Source of the DNA: Clostridiales bacterium
GTDB lineage: Bacteria; Bacillota; Clostridia; Christensenellales; UMGS416
DNA length: 9,376 bases
Assembly: GCA_012515725.1 (NCBI GenBank)
Contig: JAAYXU010000120.1
Coordinates: forward strand, 1-9,376
Direction of reading: 5' to 3'
The notes beneath the pieces were generated by a model. The model saw only the letters and a list, made by a program, of their open reading frames with translations. It searched no databases and had not been told where the DNA came from. Each line of letters opens with the position of its first letter. The stretch's first letter is position 1. The translations under genes and the position numbers were made by a program. Positions 1 to 6,471 of this stretch are shown here, in pieces.

Positions 1-1
1 C

Positions 2-481
2 GTCGAAATGGGAGGCCGGAAGGTGCTCAAAGCGAGGCCCAAGATCTACATAGCGGATGCAGCGATAAGGAATGCCGTATTGATGGACGAATCGGTGATG
101 ACAGATCCCGATGAGATGGGAAAAATAGTCGAAACCGCCGTGTATAAACACGTGGCGGCGTTCTATTACCAGAAAGCTACCCGGGTTGGATTCTATAGAG
201 GCGGAAAAAGAGATAAGGAAATTCATATCGTTGTAGATTATCCGAACATAAAGAATATTCTCATTGAAGTAAAATACCGCGAGAATGCGGCCGTCCGGGA
301 AGAGGATGCTATCTGCAGACTGTGCGATGAATCCTCAGCGGCAATCATCGTGACAAAACGTGCGGATGATTATGGGCTTTATCATACAGCAGGCGGTAAT
401 ACGATTTTGCGTATCCCGGCATTCGCGTTTCTGTATCTGTTAGGTCACGCGGAAAGGCATGGCTTTAAAGGGGCGCAGTAG
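2..481 (+). CDS. C-terminal part of a DUF4143-family ATPase (5' truncated by window edge)
   Basis: The reading frame is open to the left edge (codons at 2 and 5 precede the ATG at 8), so this is probably the end of a longer gene rather than a 157-residue protein. Numbered from that ATG, KIYIADAAIRNAVL (12-25), GKIVETAVYKHV (39-49) and ILIEVKYR (84-91) match the C-terminal DUF4143 domain of AAA-type ATPases of about 400 residues, common in anaerobic bacteria and archaea. This domain resembles a PD-(D/E)xK nuclease fold: E42, E71 and E87-x-K89 are present. The usual E-hydrophobic-D step reads E-I-H here, so a nuclease-type metal site may be incomplete. The P-loop ATPase domain would lie upstream, outside the window. 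The biological role of the family is poorly known. Base composition is visibly less GC-rich than in the operon that follows. It converges on the minus-strand operon, with a shared hairpin between them. The family call is fairly sure; the function is not. Confidence 0.75.
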   Translation, partial: VEMGGRKVLKARPKIYIADAAIRNAVLMDESVMTDPDEMGKIVETAVYKHVAAFYYQKATRVGFYRGGKRDKEIHIVVDYPNIKNILIEVKYRENAAVREEDAICRLCDESSAAIIVTKRADDYGLYHTAGGNTILRIPAFAFLYLLGHAERHGFKGAQ

Positions 482-545
482 CGCGGGCCGCCCGATGACC
501 AGAACCGTGTCAATAATCCACGACATGGTATATAGCAAAATAGCA

Positions 546-570
546 AAGGCCGGGCTTTGAGCCCGGCCTT
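546..570 (-). terminator. Hairpin terminator at the end of the gnd-kinase-SDR-larA operon
   Basis: AAGGCCGGGC (546-555) pairs perfectly with GCCCGGCCTT (561-570) around a 5-nt loop, giving a 10-bp stem. It lies 18 bases beyond the stop of the LarA-like gene. Read on the minus strand the stem ends in TT and is followed by TGCTATTTTG, an interrupted U-rich tail. On the plus strand the tail (TTCCTGT) is poorer, but the hairpin may also stop transcripts from the converging DUF4143 gene. Confidence 0.7.
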
Positions 571-588
571 CCTGTACTCTGCGCGGCG

Positions 589-1872
589 CTATGCCTGCTC
601 AAACCGCTCGCGGTAAGCCCAAAGACCCAGCGCGGGATTGGATACGAAGAAAACCTCTTCCCCGCCAGGCAGCGTGTTGTACCCGTCGGTAAGCCGGTCG
701 GGCGTATAGCGGGCCATCGCCTCGTTCCAGTCGATGAACGCGAACCGCGCCTCATTCTCGATCTCGGAGCGGGTGAGCCGGGGCGCGGCGTACCTGATCG
801 TGAAGCGCCCGTCAGAGGAGCCGTGGATAAGATGAGCCGCCGCCGACAGATTGGTCTTGAGATCGTCGTTCTCCCGCGTGGCCCTGAGTATATTGTCACG
901 GCCGGTATAGCCGTACTTGCGCAGCAGCGGGTCGATCGCCGGATCCTCGCCCAGCATACGGATGCCGGGCGCGAATATGACGAGATTGCCTCCGTCGGCG
1001 ATCGCCATGCGCGTGCGGTATACGGCCTTGTTCCCGACCCATGTCGAGCGGTACTCCTCCTCGTCCAGCCAGCACACGATCGTGCGGGGCGGACTGTCAA
1101 GAAGCGTCAGATTCTCGGCCTGGCTTTTGCGGACCGCGGCCTCGAACACGTCGCGTTCCTGCCCCAGATAGAATCCGCACAGCGCGTTTCCGCCGCCGCG
1201 CCGCCCGATGACCGTCAGGCCGTACCAGAGCGGCATACCGCTTAGAAAATGGCGCTGCGCGTAGTCGAATACCTTGCGCACCGGCGAGTGATCCCGGCCC
1301 ATCAGGCGCTCCATGCCGTAGACCGCGCCCAGGAAATGCGTGCGGTGTATCATTTCCGAGCCGCCGATACCCACGAATATGTTCTTGCTGTAGTTGGCGA
1401 CGCCCACCACCTCGTGGGGAACCACCTGCCCCAGCGAAAGGATCAGATCGTAGCCGCCCTCAGCAAAGCGGCGGTTCACCTGCGCCTCGATGCTGTAGTC
1501 GATGAGGCCCTCTGATACCTCCTCTACGAACGAGCCCGGCACGGTGCCCAGCGTTACCACGTCGCGCCGCCAGTCGTGGTGGATGTAGCATTCGTCGGGT
1601 ATCCCGTCTCCGAACATCGATACCCGCTCGTCGCGGCTCATCGGAAGATGACTACCCACCGCCGGCATGATGTCCACCCGGGCGGAGTCCTTAAGCCGCG
1701 CGTACAGGTGGGCGGTCAGCGGACCGGCCAGCGAATGCACCCGCGTTACGTCGGGGGGCAGAATGAGCACGCGGCGGGGATTCTTCTCGCCGATCAGACG
1801 GTCGAGCGCCGCCGTAGCCTCAGACAGGGTAAGCGCCTCGTCCGGGCCGGATTCGCTGAAAAACGCTTTCAT
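589..1872 (-). CDS. LarA-superfamily nickel-pincer 2-epimerase/racemase, probable D-gluconate (D-mannonate) 2-epimerase
   Basis: This is a 427-residue member of the lactate racemase (LarA/DUF2088) superfamily, close to LarA's own length. These enzymes use a nickel-pincer nucleotide (NPN) to racemise or epimerise alpha-hydroxyacids. Numbered from the ATG at 1872, D-V-T-R (41-44) matches the substrate-binding Asp/Arg motif and GSH (73-75) the first catalytic histidine. H153, K163 and H179 have exactly the 0/+10/+26 spacing of LarA H174 (base), K184 (covalent cofactor link) and H200 (nickel ligand), so the active site looks intact. The superfamily includes proven malate, phenyllactate and hydroxyglutarate racemases and D-gluconate 2-epimerases. 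The neighbours here (mannonate oxidoreductase, sugar kinase, 6-phosphogluconate dehydrogenase) favour gluconate/mannonate interconversion. ATG 1872 is chosen over an in-frame TTG at 1884 because GGAGG lies 5 bases before the ATG, whereas the TTG overlaps that site. It is the last operon gene, 22 bases after the SDR. No NPN synthesis genes (larB, larC, larE) are in the window. Family sure; substrate inferred. Confidence 0.85.
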   Translation of the reverse strand: MKAFFSESGPDEALTLSEATAALDRLIGEKNPRRVLILPPDVTRVHSLAGPLTAHLYARLKDSARVDIMPAVGSHLPMSRDERVSMFGDGIPDECYIHHDWRRDVVTLGTVPGSFVEEVSEGLIDYSIEAQVNRRFAEGGYDLILSLGQVVPHEVVGVANYSKNIFVGIGGSEMIHRTHFLGAVYGMERLMGRDHSPVRKVFDYAQRHFLSGMPLWYGLTVIGRRGGGNALCGFYLGQERDVFEAAVRKSQAENLTLLDSPPRTIVCWLDEEEYRSTWVGNKAVYRTRMAIADGGNLVIFAPGIRMLGEDPAIDPLLRKYGYTGRDNILRATRENDDLKTNLSAAAHLIHGSSDGRFTIRYAAPRLTRSEIENEARFAFIDWNEAMARYTPDRLTDGYNTLPGGEEVFFVSNPALGLWAYRERFEQA

Positions 1873-1894
1873 TTGTTCCTCCAATGCAGACTGA

Positions 1895-2710
1895 TCATAT
1901 CGCGAATACCGAGAAGCCGCCGTCGATAGGAAGCACGGTGCCGGTGATAAACGACGCGGCCGGGGAAGCCAGGAACATTACCGCGCCCACAAGCTCCTCG
2001 GGCTTGCCATAGCGGCCCATCGGCGTCTGCGCGAGTATGTGCGCGCCCCGCGGCGTACTCTGCCCGGTCTCCTTGTCGATGAGCAGATAATAGTTCTGCT
2101 GGGTGAGCAGGAAGCCCGGCGCGATCGCGTTGACCCGGATATCGGGGCTGACGTTCTTCGCAAACCAGGTCGCGAGCCACTGAGTGAAGTTGGATACCGC
2201 GGCCTTTGCCGCGCCGTACCCGACCACCATCGTCAGCGGGCGTATGGCCGCCATCGACGATATGTTTATGATCGAGCCGCTCTTCTGCTGCGCCAGCGTC
2301 GCTCCGAATACCTGGCTTGGGAGCAGCGTTCCCATGAAATTGAGGTTGACGACGAACTGCATAGCCTCCTCGGGTATGTCGAGGAACGACATATCCTTGT
2401 TGGCGGTCGCCTTGGGATGGTTGCCGCCCGCGCCGTTTATAAGGCAGTCCACGCGTCCAAACTCGGCAAGCACCGCGTCCCGGGCCGCCGTGACGCTCTC
2501 CTTTTGAAGCACGTTGCACGCAAAGCCCGCGGCCACGCCGCCCGCGTCGCGTATCTCGGCGGCCAGCGCCGCGGCCCTGTCGCCCGCAAGGTCGAGCACC
2601 GCGACCTTCGCCCCGGCAAGGGCCAGCTCCCTCACCATCTCGCTGCACAGTATACCGGCGCCGCCGGTGATCGCGAACACCTTGTCCTTAACGTCAAAAC
2701 TTGGTATCAT
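1895..2710 (-). CDS. uxuB: SDR-family D-mannonate oxidoreductase (fructuronate reductase), UxuB/YjmF type
   Basis: A 271-residue classical short-chain dehydrogenase that probably interconverts D-fructuronate and D-mannonate with NAD(H), in the cytoplasm. The Rossmann motif TGGAGILC spans 15-22, and D40 at the end of beta-2 suggests NAD rather than NADP. The N-A-G element is at 92-94, the catalytic serine at 151-152, the YxxxK pair is Y165/K169, and P198-G199 follows. The stretch NGAGGNHPKAT (92-102) is typical of the Bacillus UxuB (YjmF) subgroup rather than generic SDRs, and is the main reason for the specific call. It is not homologous to the long-chain E. coli UxuB. AAGGAG lies 7 bases before the ATG. 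The kinase gene ends 18 bases upstream and the LarA-like gene starts 22 bases downstream, so one transcript is likely. Its product would be the substrate of the LarA-like enzyme. Another aldonate or 2-keto-sugar-acid substrate is possible. Confidence 0.82.
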   Translation of the reverse strand: MIPSFDVKDKVFAITGGAGILCSEMVRELALAGAKVAVLDLAGDRAAALAAEIRDAGGVAAGFACNVLQKESVTAARDAVLAEFGRVDCLINGAGGNHPKATANKDMSFLDIPEEAMQFVVNLNFMGTLLPSQVFGATLAQQKSGSIINISSMAAIRPLTMVVGYGAAKAAVSNFTQWLATWFAKNVSPDIRVNAIAPGFLLTQQNYYLLIDKETGQSTPRGAHILAQTPMGRYGKPEELVGAVMFLASPAASFITGTVLPIDGGFSVFAI

Positions 2711-2728
2711 GCTCGTTCTCCTTCCTCT

Positions 2729-3802
2729 TTAGCGCTTGACGCGCGCGTTGCCTTCCCATACGCTCCAGACCTGCTCCTCGTCGGCGGGCAGTGCGTAGTC
2801 TTCGAGCATCGTCACGGCCAGCGCGCCGGTCGACCAGCCAAAGTGCAGGCATTTCTCGGGCGACCATCCCCGCAGCAGGCCGTAGAGCAGTCCTCCCACG
2901 AATCCGTCGCCGCCGCCGATGCGGTCCAGCACCGGTATCGGGCGCGGCTCGGCCGTGTGCCACGCGCCGTCGGCCAGCAGTATCGCGCCCCAGCGGTGCT
3001 CGTTCACACTCACGACCTCGCGCAGCGTGGTCGCGAAAACCGACGCGCCCGGATACCGCCGCTGCACGGTGGCGATCATGGTCTTGAAGCTTTCAAGCTT
3101 GGCCGCGAGATCCTTTCCGCCCGCCTCGGGCCCCGAAAGGCCCAGGCAGAGCTGGAAGTCCTCTTCGTTGCCGATAAGCACATCGGCGGCCGCCGCGATC
3201 TCTGAGAACGCCGCCGAAAGCTCGGCCTCGCGACCCTTCCAGAACGATGCGCGGTAGTTCAGGTCGAACGAGATCCGCGTGCCGTATTCCTTGGCCGCGC
3301 GCACAAGCTCCAGACAGAACGCGCTCGTTTCAGGCGAAAGCGCGGCGATAAGTCCCGACACATGGAGCATTTGCGCGCCCTCGTCGCCGAATATGCGCTT
3401 GAGATCGAAATCCTTCACATTAAGCGTGAGCCCGACTTCGCCCGCGCGGTCGTTATGCACGCGAGGCCCGCGCATACCAAAGCCCATGTCGGCGATATTG
3501 AACTGGTGGCGGTAGCCCCAGGGGCCGCCCTGCGGCACCTCGGGCCCCTCGTAGTCGATATGGCGCGAGCCCAGGTCGTCCCGTATGAAGCGGGCGATGG
3601 GGCTGCCCGCGACAAATGCGGTCAGCACCTTGACGGGCAGTCCCAGCGCCGCCGAAACGGTCAGCACATTGGACTCCGCGCTGGTCGCCTGCATGAAGAA
3701 GCGCTTGCCCGCGTGAACGGGCCGGTGTTCCTCGGGGGTGATGCGTATGCCCATCGACGTGGGGGCGATGAGAGCGTATTTGGCTTTTTCGTTGAGCTTC
3801 AT
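2729..3802 (-). CDS. PfkB-family sugar kinase, KDG kinase-like; possible gluconate kinase in this context
   Basis: A 357-residue ribokinase/PfkB-fold kinase. Near the C-terminus, DRIGGGDGFVGG (293-304) is the PfkB signature 2 with catalytic base D299. FDLNYRASFW (179-188) resembles the substrate/ATP-side motif of 2-keto-3-deoxygluconate (KDG) kinases, and GNEED (211-215) is also typical. By homology the substrate is a sugar acid such as KDG. In context, no KDG-forming dehydratase or KDPG aldolase is present. The adjacent enzymes make gluconate (LarA-like) and consume 6-phosphogluconate (Gnd), so gluconate phosphorylation would close the pathway. The frame stays open about 85 codons into gnd, but the start is placed at ATG 3802: GGAGG lies 10 bases upstream and family-like sequence begins there. 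It starts 14 bases after the gnd stop. Family call firm, substrate open. Confidence 0.85.
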   Translation of the reverse strand: MKLNEKAKYALIAPTSMGIRITPEEHRPVHAGKRFFMQATSAESNVLTVSAALGLPVKVLTAFVAGSPIARFIRDDLGSRHIDYEGPEVPQGGPWGYRHQFNIADMGFGMRGPRVHNDRAGEVGLTLNVKDFDLKRIFGDEGAQMLHVSGLIAALSPETSAFCLELVRAAKEYGTRISFDLNYRASFWKGREAELSAAFSEIAAAADVLIGNEEDFQLCLGLSGPEAGGKDLAAKLESFKTMIATVQRRYPGASVFATTLREVVSVNEHRWGAILLADGAWHTAEPRPIPVLDRIGGGDGFVGGLLYGLLRGWSPEKCLHFGWSTGALAVTMLEDYALPADEEQVWSVWEGNARVKR

Positions 3803-3815
3803 AGTATAATACCCT

Positions 3816-3830
3816 CCTATACCGTATAGG
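3816..3830. repeat. 15-bp perfect palindrome spanning the gnd stop codon and the kinase ribosome site
   Basis: CCTATAC-C-GTATAGG has 7-bp arms around one base. On the minus-strand transcript it covers the last codons and TAG stop of gnd and runs into the GGAGG of the kinase gene. It could be a protein site or, with a slightly larger loop, a weak translational-coupling hairpin. Chance is not excluded, because the bases are also coding for the end of Gnd. Confidence 0.3.
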
Positions 3831-5268
3831 TCGAGGCGGCCGTGTCGCCGCCCTCTCCGGTCCAGTTGGTGTGGAAGAACTCGCCGCGCGGCCGGTCGAC
3901 GCGCTCGTATGTGTGCGCGCCGAAGTAGTCGCGCTGCGCCTGCAGCAGATTGGCGGGCAGAAACTCCGACGTGTAGCCGTCGAAGTAGCTCAGCGCGCTT
4001 GTGAGCGCCGGAGCCGGCACGCCGTGTGTAAGAGCAGTGGCCGCGACCTCCCGCCACGCGGGAAGCGCGTCCTTAATGACCTGCATGAAGTACGGGTCCA
4101 GCAGCAGGTTCGTCAGGTTTGGATCGCGGTCGTACGCTTCCTTAATCTTGCCAAGGAACACGCTGCGGATGATGCAGCCGCCCCGCCACATGAGCGCGAT
4201 GCCGCCGTAGTTGAGATTCCAGCCGTGGGTCTGGGCCGCGGCCCGCAGCAGCGTGTATCCCTGCGCGTAGGATATGATCTTCGCCGCGAACAGAGCCTGC
4301 CGGAGCGAATCGATGAACCTCGCGCGGTCGCCCGTAAAGGGCTTCGTCTCGCGGGCGAAAACCCTGGAGGCGCGTACCCGCTCCTCCTTCATCGCCGACA
4401 GACACCGCGAGAAGACCGCCTCTGTGATCATAGTGAGCGGCACGCCCTCGCTAAGCGCCTCGATGCCCGTCCACTTTCCGGTGCCCTTCTGTCCGGCCGT
4501 GTCCAGCACCTTGTCAACGATCGGTGCGCCGTCCTCGTCACGGTAGGCCAGTATGTCGCGCGTGATCTCAATAAGATAGCTGTCAAGCTCGGTTTCGTTC
4601 CAGGCCTTGAATACCTCGTGCATCTCGGGCGCGGTCATGCCCAGCAGATCGCGCATCAGATGGTAGCACTCGCATATGAGCTGCATGTCGCCATACTCGA
4701 TGCCGTTATGCACCATCTTGACGAAATGCCCCGCTCCGTTTTCGCCGACCCAGTCGCAGCAGGGCGAGCCGTCCTCGACCTTGGCGCATATCGACTGAAA
4801 GATCGGCTTGACGTGCTCCCAGGCCGCGGGCGAGCCGCCCGGCATCATCGACGGGCCGCGCAGCGCGCCTTCCTCGCCGCCCGATACGCCGGTGCCGATA
4901 TAAAGAAGGCCCCGCGCCTCGACCGCAGCGGCGCGCCGCATCGTATCGGGGAAATGGCTGTTTCCGCCGTCTATGATGATGTCGCCCGGCGTAAGCAGAG
5001 GTATGAGCGCCTCGATGAAATCGTCGACTGGCTTACCGGCCTTGACCATCAGCATGACCTTGCGCGGCCTTTCGAGGCTGTCCGCCAGCTCAGAGAGCGA
5101 ATAGGTGCCGATGATGTTTTTTCCCTTCGCCCGCCCCTCTATAAAGTCCGTTACCTTGGAGGCGGTGCGGTTAAAGACCGCCACGGTGAACCCCTTCGAC
5201 TCCATATTCATGACGAGGTTCTCACCCATCACCGCCAGTCCGACAAGTCCGATATCCGCTTTCTTCAT
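3817..5268 (-). CDS. gnd: 6-phosphogluconate dehydrogenase, decarboxylating
   Basis: Full-length (483 residues) 6-phosphogluconate dehydrogenase, which oxidatively decarboxylates 6-phosphogluconate to ribulose 5-phosphate, normally making NADPH. Visible elements are the nucleotide-binding GLAVMG (10-15), NRT (33-35, the NADP-type phosphate-binding signature), VSGGEEGALRGPS (128-140) in the substrate site, and HFVKMVHNGIEYGD (181-194) with catalytic K184 and E191. GQKGTGKWT (259-267) and the C-terminal tail with H465 (FHTNW) complete the long, homodimeric class. ATG 5268 is preferred to the GTG at 5274: AAGGA lies 9 bases before the ATG but only 3 before the GTG. It is the first gene of a four-gene operon and is divergent from an AraC regulator. 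As first gene of a hexuronate/aldonate-type operon with no zwf nearby, it probably acts in sugar-acid catabolism rather than the housekeeping oxidative pentose phosphate pathway. Confidence 0.97.
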   Translation of the reverse strand: MKKADIGLVGLAVMGENLVMNMESKGFTVAVFNRTASKVTDFIEGRAKGKNIIGTYSLSELADSLERPRKVMLMVKAGKPVDDFIEALIPLLTPGDIIIDGGNSHFPDTMRRAAAVEARGLLYIGTGVSGGEEGALRGPSMMPGGSPAAWEHVKPIFQSICAKVEDGSPCCDWVGENGAGHFVKMVHNGIEYGDMQLICECYHLMRDLLGMTAPEMHEVFKAWNETELDSYLIEITRDILAYRDEDGAPIVDKVLDTAGQKGTGKWTGIEALSEGVPLTMITEAVFSRCLSAMKEERVRASRVFARETKPFTGDRARFIDSLRQALFAAKIISYAQGYTLLRAAAQTHGWNLNYGGIALMWRGGCIIRSVFLGKIKEAYDRDPNLTNLLLDPYFMQVIKDALPAWREVAATALTHGVPAPALTSALSYFDGYTSEFLPANLLQAQRDYFGAHTYERVDRPRGEFFHTNWTGEGGDTAASTYTV

Positions 5269-5294
5269 ATACACCTTTCCTTTCAGGTTCTTTT

Positions 5295-5326
5295 ATTATG
5301 TTGCCCACGAAACGCTGATTTTGCCC
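5295..5326 (-). promoter_or_regulatory. Candidate gnd operon promoter with TTGCCC direct-repeat operator
   Basis: On the minus strand, CATAAT (5300-5295) is a good -10, about 26 bases before the gnd ATG. At 17 bp spacing the -35 position (5323-5318) reads CAAAAT, which is not a sigma-A -35. On the plus strand that area holds two copies of TTGCCC, at 5301-5306 and 5321-5326, exactly 20 bp apart; both are preceded by AT plus one variable base. Two half-sites on one helix face, overlapping a defective -35, are what a class-II AraC-type activator uses. The divergent AraC gene is the obvious candidate binder. Confidence 0.5.
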
Positions 5327-5368
5327 GAAAATTCCCATTACAGCGTACCACAATATCTATTGCTATTT

Positions 5369-5396
5369 TTGCGGATTGGACTTAAAACATTGCGGA
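5369..5396. promoter_or_regulatory. TTGCGGA direct repeat (21-bp period), candidate AraC operator
   Basis: TTGCGGA occurs at 5369-5375 and again, identically, at 5390-5396, a 21-bp period (two helical turns). The second copy coincides with the candidate -35 of the AraC-family gene, so binding there could repress it (autoregulation). Direct repeats near 21 bp are the usual architecture for AraC-family half-sites. Seven identical bases is a short match, and no related genomes were compared. Confidence 0.45.
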
Positions 5397-5418
5397 AATT
5401 GCTGATCTGTGCTATGAT
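5390..5418 (+). promoter_or_regulatory. Candidate promoter of the AraC-family regulator
   Basis: TTGCGG (5390-5395), a 17-bp spacer, then TATGAT (5413-5418). The -10 matches the consensus at 5 of 6 bases and is preceded by TGC, an extended -10 element that compensates for the weak -35. Transcription would start near 5425, about 27 bases before the GTG start codon. Confidence 0.55.
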
Positions 5419-5451
5419 TTGTTCAGATATTGGCGATGAGGTGCGTTCCCC

Positions 5452-6339
5452 GTGACAGCTCCGCAATCCCAGAGGTTCAGCCAGCGTCAGACGATGCGCC
5501 GCAGCGACTTTGAGGCGTTCTTTTATTCCGACGACTATATCCGCGACGTCGCTATGCATCACCACGATTTTTTTGAGATTTATCTTTTTCTGTCGGGCCG
5601 GGTGCAGTATACGGTTGAGAGCAGGCATTATGAGCTGATGCCCGGCGATATACTGCTCATATCCCCGCAGGAGCTCCACCAGCCAGTTTTTAGCCGGGAG
5701 GAGCAGGCTCCTTATTCGCGCATCGTCGTATGGATCGACGCCGACTGGATCAGGCGCCTCGGCTCGCTCTACGCGTGCGATCCGTGCTGCTGCTTCGACG
5801 TCGCTGATCCCGCGCACACGAATCTCCTTCGTTTGAGCGGGGCCGAGCGCAAGCCGGTATTTGACCTGGCCCTGTCTATAATCGGCAGGGAGGAGACGTC
5901 CGACGCGTTCAGCGAGCTGCTGGCCGCGGTACAGCTTTTAGAGCTTCTTGTGCGCCTCAACCGGCTGCGGGCCCGGGAGCGCGCCCGCGGCGGGCAGGAA
6001 CAGGCGCTGTCGGGCACGCTCGAAACGGTAGTCGGCTACATCAACGCAAACCTGACCGAGCGGCTCACGCTCGACCGGCTCGCCGAACACCACTACATAT
6101 CCAAGTACCATCTGTCCCACCTCTTCCAGCGCGCGATGGGGACATCGGTATTCCGCTACATAACGCAAAAGCGGCTGATACTAGCCCGGCAGCTCCTGCT
6201 CACTGACATGCCGCTGCGCCAGATTTACACGCGCTGCGGCTTTGCGACCTATTCGAGCTTCTACCGCGCGTTTCGCGGCGTGTACGGCATATCGCCTCGG
6301 GATTACCGCCGGAGCGTGTCGGAGCCAAGACAGACGTGA
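5452..6339 (+). CDS. AraC-family transcriptional regulator of the sugar-acid operon
   Basis: A 295-residue AraC/XylS regulator. The N-terminal half is a cupin-like ligand domain: HHHDFFEIYLFLSG (36-49) and MPGDILLISPQELH (63-76) are the classic AraC-binding-domain motifs. The C-terminal half carries two helix-turn-helix units, about 203-228 (LTLDRLAEHHYISKYHLS) and 253-277, ending in the family signature GFATYSSFYRAFRGVYGISPRDYR (263-286, here cited in part). The start is GTG 5452, with GAGG at 5438-5441 ten bases upstream; the next in-frame ATG (5494) would cut off a few N-terminal residues only. It is divergent from gnd, and the 183-base shared region holds two sets of direct repeats. It probably senses a hexuronate or aldonate and activates the operon. 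A cluster of four cysteines (C109, C112-C114) between the cupin and the linker is unusual. Confidence 0.93.
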   Translation: MTAPQSQRFSQRQTMRRSDFEAFFYSDDYIRDVAMHHHDFFEIYLFLSGRVQYTVESRHYELMPGDILLISPQELHQPVFSREEQAPYSRIVVWIDADWIRRLGSLYACDPCCCFDVADPAHTNLLRLSGAERKPVFDLALSIIGREETSDAFSELLAAVQLLELLVRLNRLRARERARGGQEQALSGTLETVVGYINANLTERLTLDRLAEHHYISKYHLSHLFQRAMGTSVFRYITQKRLILARQLLLTDMPLRQIYTRCGFATYSSFYRAFRGVYGISPRDYRRSVSEPRQT

Positions 6340-6421
6340 GCGCGAGTATGTGCCGCCCCGAACGGGATAAAAGAGTACCGCTTACTCGACTGTTGCGCCG
6401 ATTCCGATAACTTGAAAACAT

Positions 6422-6450
6422 TTGAAATTTCTGAAGTATTGATTTAATAT
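6422..6450 (+). promoter_or_regulatory. Tentative promoter upstream of the sigma-like gene
   Basis: The 60 bases before the gene are AT-rich. TTGAAA (6422-6427) is followed at 17 bp by TAATAT (6445-6450), or at 15 bp by the better -10 TTTAAT (6443-6448). A second TTGAAA sits 10 bp upstream (6412-6417). The hexamers are plausible but neither pairing is ideal. Confidence 0.4.
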
Positions 6451-6471
6451 GAAACATACGGTGGTGATCGT

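Noticed and set aside
1869..2648. Alternative frame within the SDR gene on the same strand
   Set aside because: It overlaps the SDR coding frame almost completely. Only the SDR frame shows the Rossmann and YxxxK motifs.
2039..3205. Open frame of 388 codons on the plus strand opposite the SDR and kinase genes
   Set aside because: It crosses two recognised genes on the other strand, resembles no family and is compositionally a shadow.
3803..4057. 85-codon N-terminal extension of the kinase into gnd
   Set aside because: The extension is a shadow of the gnd C-terminus. The kinase has its own GGAGG and family-like N-terminus at ATG 3802.
3871..5385. Open frame of 504 codons on the plus strand opposite gnd
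   Set aside because: It is antisense to a full-length, unmistakable gnd, has no ribosome site and its translation is Arg/Ala-rich low-complexity sequence, as expected from the complement of GC-rich codons.
6373..6387. Small GAGTA/TACTC hairpin followed by TTTTA on the minus strand
   Set aside because: It has only 5 bp of stem, and no minus-strand gene ends nearby, so a terminator call is not supported.
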